Assembly (NCBI RefSeq): GCF_000368925.1
Contig: NZ_KB849756.1
Coordinates: 1,255,515-1,319,514, forward strand
Origin: Acinetobacter bereziniae LMG 1003 = CIP 70.12
GTDB taxonomy: Bacteria > Pseudomonadota > Gammaproteobacteria > Pseudomonadales > Moraxellaceae
Length of the DNA: 64,000 nucleotides
Direction of reading: 5' to 3'
The number at the start of each line of letters is the position of its first letter. The stretch's first letter is position 1. The notes beneath the pieces were generated by a model. That model ran no database searches. It was not told the DNA's origin and saw nothing but the letters and a program-made list of their open reading frames with translations. Positions 62,398-64,000 of the stretch are shown one piece after another. The position numbers and the translations under genes were made by a program.

Positions 62398-62742
62398 TTA
62401 AACTTTTTTAACAAACTCAGATTTCAACTTCATTTGACCAATACCCTCAATTTTACAATCGATATCATGACCATCACTACTATCTGTAAGCAAACGAATA
62501 CTTTTAACTTTAGTACCCACTTTTACCACTGAAGATGAACCTTTGATTTTTAAATCTTTAATGACAGTAACAGCATCGCCATCTGCCAAAATATTACCTA
62601 CAGCATCTTTGATGACAACTTGCTCTTCAGCTTGTGATAACTCACCTTCTTTCCATTCATAACTACATTCAGGGCAAATCAACAAATCACCGTCTTCATA
62701 GGTATATTCAGAACTACATTTTGGGCAGTTAGGCAATGACAT
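62398..62742 (-). CDS. yjdM: Zinc-ribbon protein YjdM (PhnA family)
   Basis: The 114-residue protein has an N-terminal zinc ribbon (NCPKC...LICPEC; Cys6, Cys9, Cys23, Cys26) and the PhnA C-terminal domain (VVIKDAVGNILADGDAVTVIKDLKIKGSS..., then VKVGTKVKSIRL and GIGQMKLKSEFVKK). The name PhnA came from proximity to phosphonate genes, but YjdM has no established phosphonate role. The length matches E. coli YjdM (111). It stands alone. Confidence 0.92.
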   Translation of the reverse strand: MSLPNCPKCSSEYTYEDGDLLICPECSYEWKEGELSQAEEQVVIKDAVGNILADGDAVTVIKDLKIKGSSSVVKVGTKVKSIRLLTDSSDGHDIDCKIEGIGQMKLKSEFVKKV

Positions 62743-62836
62743 GATTCACTCCTATAATATTAAAAAAGAAGCATCATAACATCTATCCATTTTTCATCAA
62801 CTTAAAACCCCTAACAAATATAAGGAATAATAAACA

Positions 62837-63196
62837 TCATGACGAGACTGGATGATTCAGCACCTCAAGCAGTACTGTCAGATGATTATGATCTTCATTC
62901 TTGACAGCAGTTAATAAAGTCACTGGACCCTGTTGACCCCATTGTCGCAGTTGTTCTAAATGTGCCTGTTGTTGCTCTAATTCAGCCTTATATTTCAGTC
63001 TAAATTCGTCCCAACGATGCTCAATATCTTGGTGATACCATTTTCTTAAATCATTTGAAGGTGTAATTTCTTTAAGCCACACATCAATATGTGCATTTTC
63101 TTTTTTTATTCCGCGCGGCCATAAACGATCCACAAGAATACGTTTTCCATCTTTTTCAGACACTTCCTCATAGATACGCTTTGTATAAATTGTCAC
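62837..63196 (-). CDS. DUF488-family protein (YeaO-like)
   Basis: The 119-residue soluble protein has the DUF488 hallmarks RILVDRLWPRGIKKE near residues 19-33 and WLKEITPSNDLRKWYHQDIEHRWDEFRLKY near 40-69, with a C-terminal TLLTAVKNEDHNHLTVL. The function is unknown; the family resembles E. coli YeaO. It starts with GTG and has only a weak ribosome site. It begins 27 bases after the SRPBCC gene on the same strand, so the two are probably co-transcribed. Confidence 0.88.
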   Translation of the reverse strand: MTIYTKRIYEEVSEKDGKRILVDRLWPRGIKKENAHIDVWLKEITPSNDLRKWYHQDIEHRWDEFRLKYKAELEQQQAHLEQLRQWGQQGPVTLLTAVKNEDHNHLTVLLEVLNHPVSS

Positions 63197-63223
63197 TTTT
63201 ATTAAACTCTACTGGTCTATTTT

Positions 63224-63670
63224 TTATTGATCAGGAATAGTTGGATTGACTAAAAGACCGAGAAGCTGCAGCGATTCTTGCCAGCCTAAATAACAAGCTT
63301 CAACAGGAATGACTTCAGGAATACCAGACTGAGTAATATTCACTTCCGTTCCCACAAGCACACTTTTTATTTCAATGATGACTTCAATTTCACCAGCCAA
63401 TTCAGGATTATCAAAACGATCAAAATAACGTATGCGTTGATTCGGGATCAGTTCCGCATACGTTCCGCCGAACGAATGAATTGAACCCGTTGAAAAATTG
63501 GTAAATGACATTCGATATGAACCACCCTCTGTGGCATCCATATGATGTATTTTGGCGGTGAAACCATGCGGTGGCATCCACTTAACCAGTGCATCTGGGT
63601 CTAAAAATGCTTTATAAACACGTTCAGGTGGTGCACTAAAAACACGATGCAATTTTACAGTATTACTCAT
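63224..63670 (-). CDS. SRPBCC-fold protein (AHSA1/START-like)
   Basis: The 148-residue protein has the activator-of-Hsp90-ATPase-like SRPBCC fold, seen from VFSAPPERVYKAFLDPDALVKWMPPHGF (about 10-37) to a C-terminal helix with LGWQESLQLLGLLV. Members bind small hydrophobic ligands or act as stress-related proteins; no specific ligand can be assigned. GGATG upstream of the ATG is an adequate ribosome site. It appears to form a two-gene unit with the DUF488 gene. Confidence 0.85.
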   Translation of the reverse strand: MSNTVKLHRVFSAPPERVYKAFLDPDALVKWMPPHGFTAKIHHMDATEGGSYRMSFTNFSTGSIHSFGGTYAELIPNQRIRYFDRFDNPELAGEIEVIIEIKSVLVGTEVNITQSGIPEVIPVEACYLGWQESLQLLGLLVNPTIPDQ

Positions 63671-63761
63671 CTTTTACATCCTTGATTATTTATTCTTGTT
63701 AAATATCTAGTTTAGCGCTGTAAATTATTGGTATTTGTATGGCTTTAGTAGTTTGAAACTT

Positions 63762-63793
63762 AAAAAAGAAAAGCATATCTCTTTGGATATGCT
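63762..63793 (-). terminator. Rho-independent terminator after the rraB-like gene
   Basis: On the minus strand AGCATATC (63793-63786) pairs with GATATGCT (63779-63772) around a 6-base loop and is followed by TTTCTTTTTT. It lies 16 bases beyond the stop at 63810. Confidence 0.85.
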
Positions 63794-63809
63794 CTATAAA
63801 TAATTGATC

Positions 63810-64000
63810 TCAATTTAATTGTTGATCATCACTCTCTTCGATATCAAAGACATAAGTTGTACATCCCCAACCATCATATTCACCATCGAACTGCTCGGCA
63901 ATCTTAGTAAACCATTGTTCTAAGTCCACAATATCCTCATATTCTGGAAAAAGATTGACATAGATGGTAATCACCCATTCATTAGGATGTACTTCTTCAT
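63810..64000 (-). CDS. Ribonuclease E inhibitor RraB-like protein, 3' end only
   Basis: The last 62 codons of a minus-strand gene are visible; the start is beyond the window. The translated end runs EEVHPNEWVITIYVNLFPEY, then about 20 residues, then FDGEYDGWGCTTYVFD and an acidic end SDDQQLN. The acidic composition and the EYDGWGC motif near the C terminus are typical of the RraB (regulator of ribonuclease activity B) fold. The stop TGA is at 63812-63810, and a good terminator follows. Confidence 0.8.
   Translation of the reverse strand, partial: EEVHPNEWVITIYVNLFPEYEDIVDLEQWFTKIAEQFDGEYDGWGCTTYVFDIEESDDQQLN

Noticed and set aside
1..64000. Prophage, integron, toxin-antitoxin or defence island
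   Set aside because: No integrase, phage structural gene, restriction or toxin gene was seen in either strand; gene content is metabolic, transport and housekeeping.

Overview
The window looks like chromosomal DNA of an Acinetobacter-type gammaproteobacterium (Moraxellaceae). The reasons are the AT-rich composition; the PobR(IclR)-pobA pair; the betT-betI-betB-betA cluster with two BCCT choline carriers; the aspT-aspD pair; a one-piece tmRNA; and Fur, SoxR and BetI operators of gammaproteobacterial type. The species cannot be fixed by reading alone. No insertion sequence, prophage, CRISPR array, rRNA or tRNA was found.

Layout. 0-6 kb: a truncated siderophore-interacting protein behind a Fur box, then soxR divergent from a SoxR-box-controlled DoxX / RND adaptor / RND pump operon (MexGHI-like, no outer-membrane partner). 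6-10.4 kb: a LuxR-type solo, the glyoxalase hchA, and a two-gene operon (metallo-beta-lactamase fold without its zinc motif, and a CxxS thioredoxin-fold protein) facing an HxlR regulator across a palindromic operator. 10.7-13 kb: pobA/pobR for 4-hydroxybenzoate. 13-16.6 kb: Fur-controlled TonB siderophore receptor and a probable siderophore esterase. 17.4-20.8 kb: aspartate:alanine exchanger plus aspartate 4-decarboxylase, a proton-motive decarboxylation cycle. 21.6-24.2 kb: a long BCCT carrier and, just upstream of it, a decayed remnant of a second BCCT gene. 24.6-30 kb: ssrA, glpK, a peptide deformylase, a small membrane protein, an MHS transporter and a diguanylate cyclase. 31-36 kb: pnuC, a 166-bp inverted-repeat element with a strong terminator, yqiJ-yqiK (flotillin) and a TauE-type permease. 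36.4-43 kb: the choline-to-betaine cluster around a 40-bp perfect palindrome, followed by a TorF-type porin. 43.5-46.1 kb: scpA-scpB-rluB.

46.2-61.8 kb is the most striking part. A minus-strand operon encodes two large peptide-type binding proteins, an exported M3 oligopeptidase, two permeases and a double ATPase. It is divergent from a plus-strand operon encoding a TonB-dependent receptor, TonB, ExbB and two ExbD proteins. The receptor operon has a textbook sigma-54 promoter, and the intergenic region contains a weaker sigma-54-like site facing the ABC operon. Together they could form one nitrogen-regulated route for peptides from the outer membrane to the cytoplasm. This is an inference from gene content and promoter type.

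61.9-64 kb holds small housekeeping genes (deaminase, YjdM, DUF488, SRPBCC) and the 3' end of an rraB-like gene that leaves the window.
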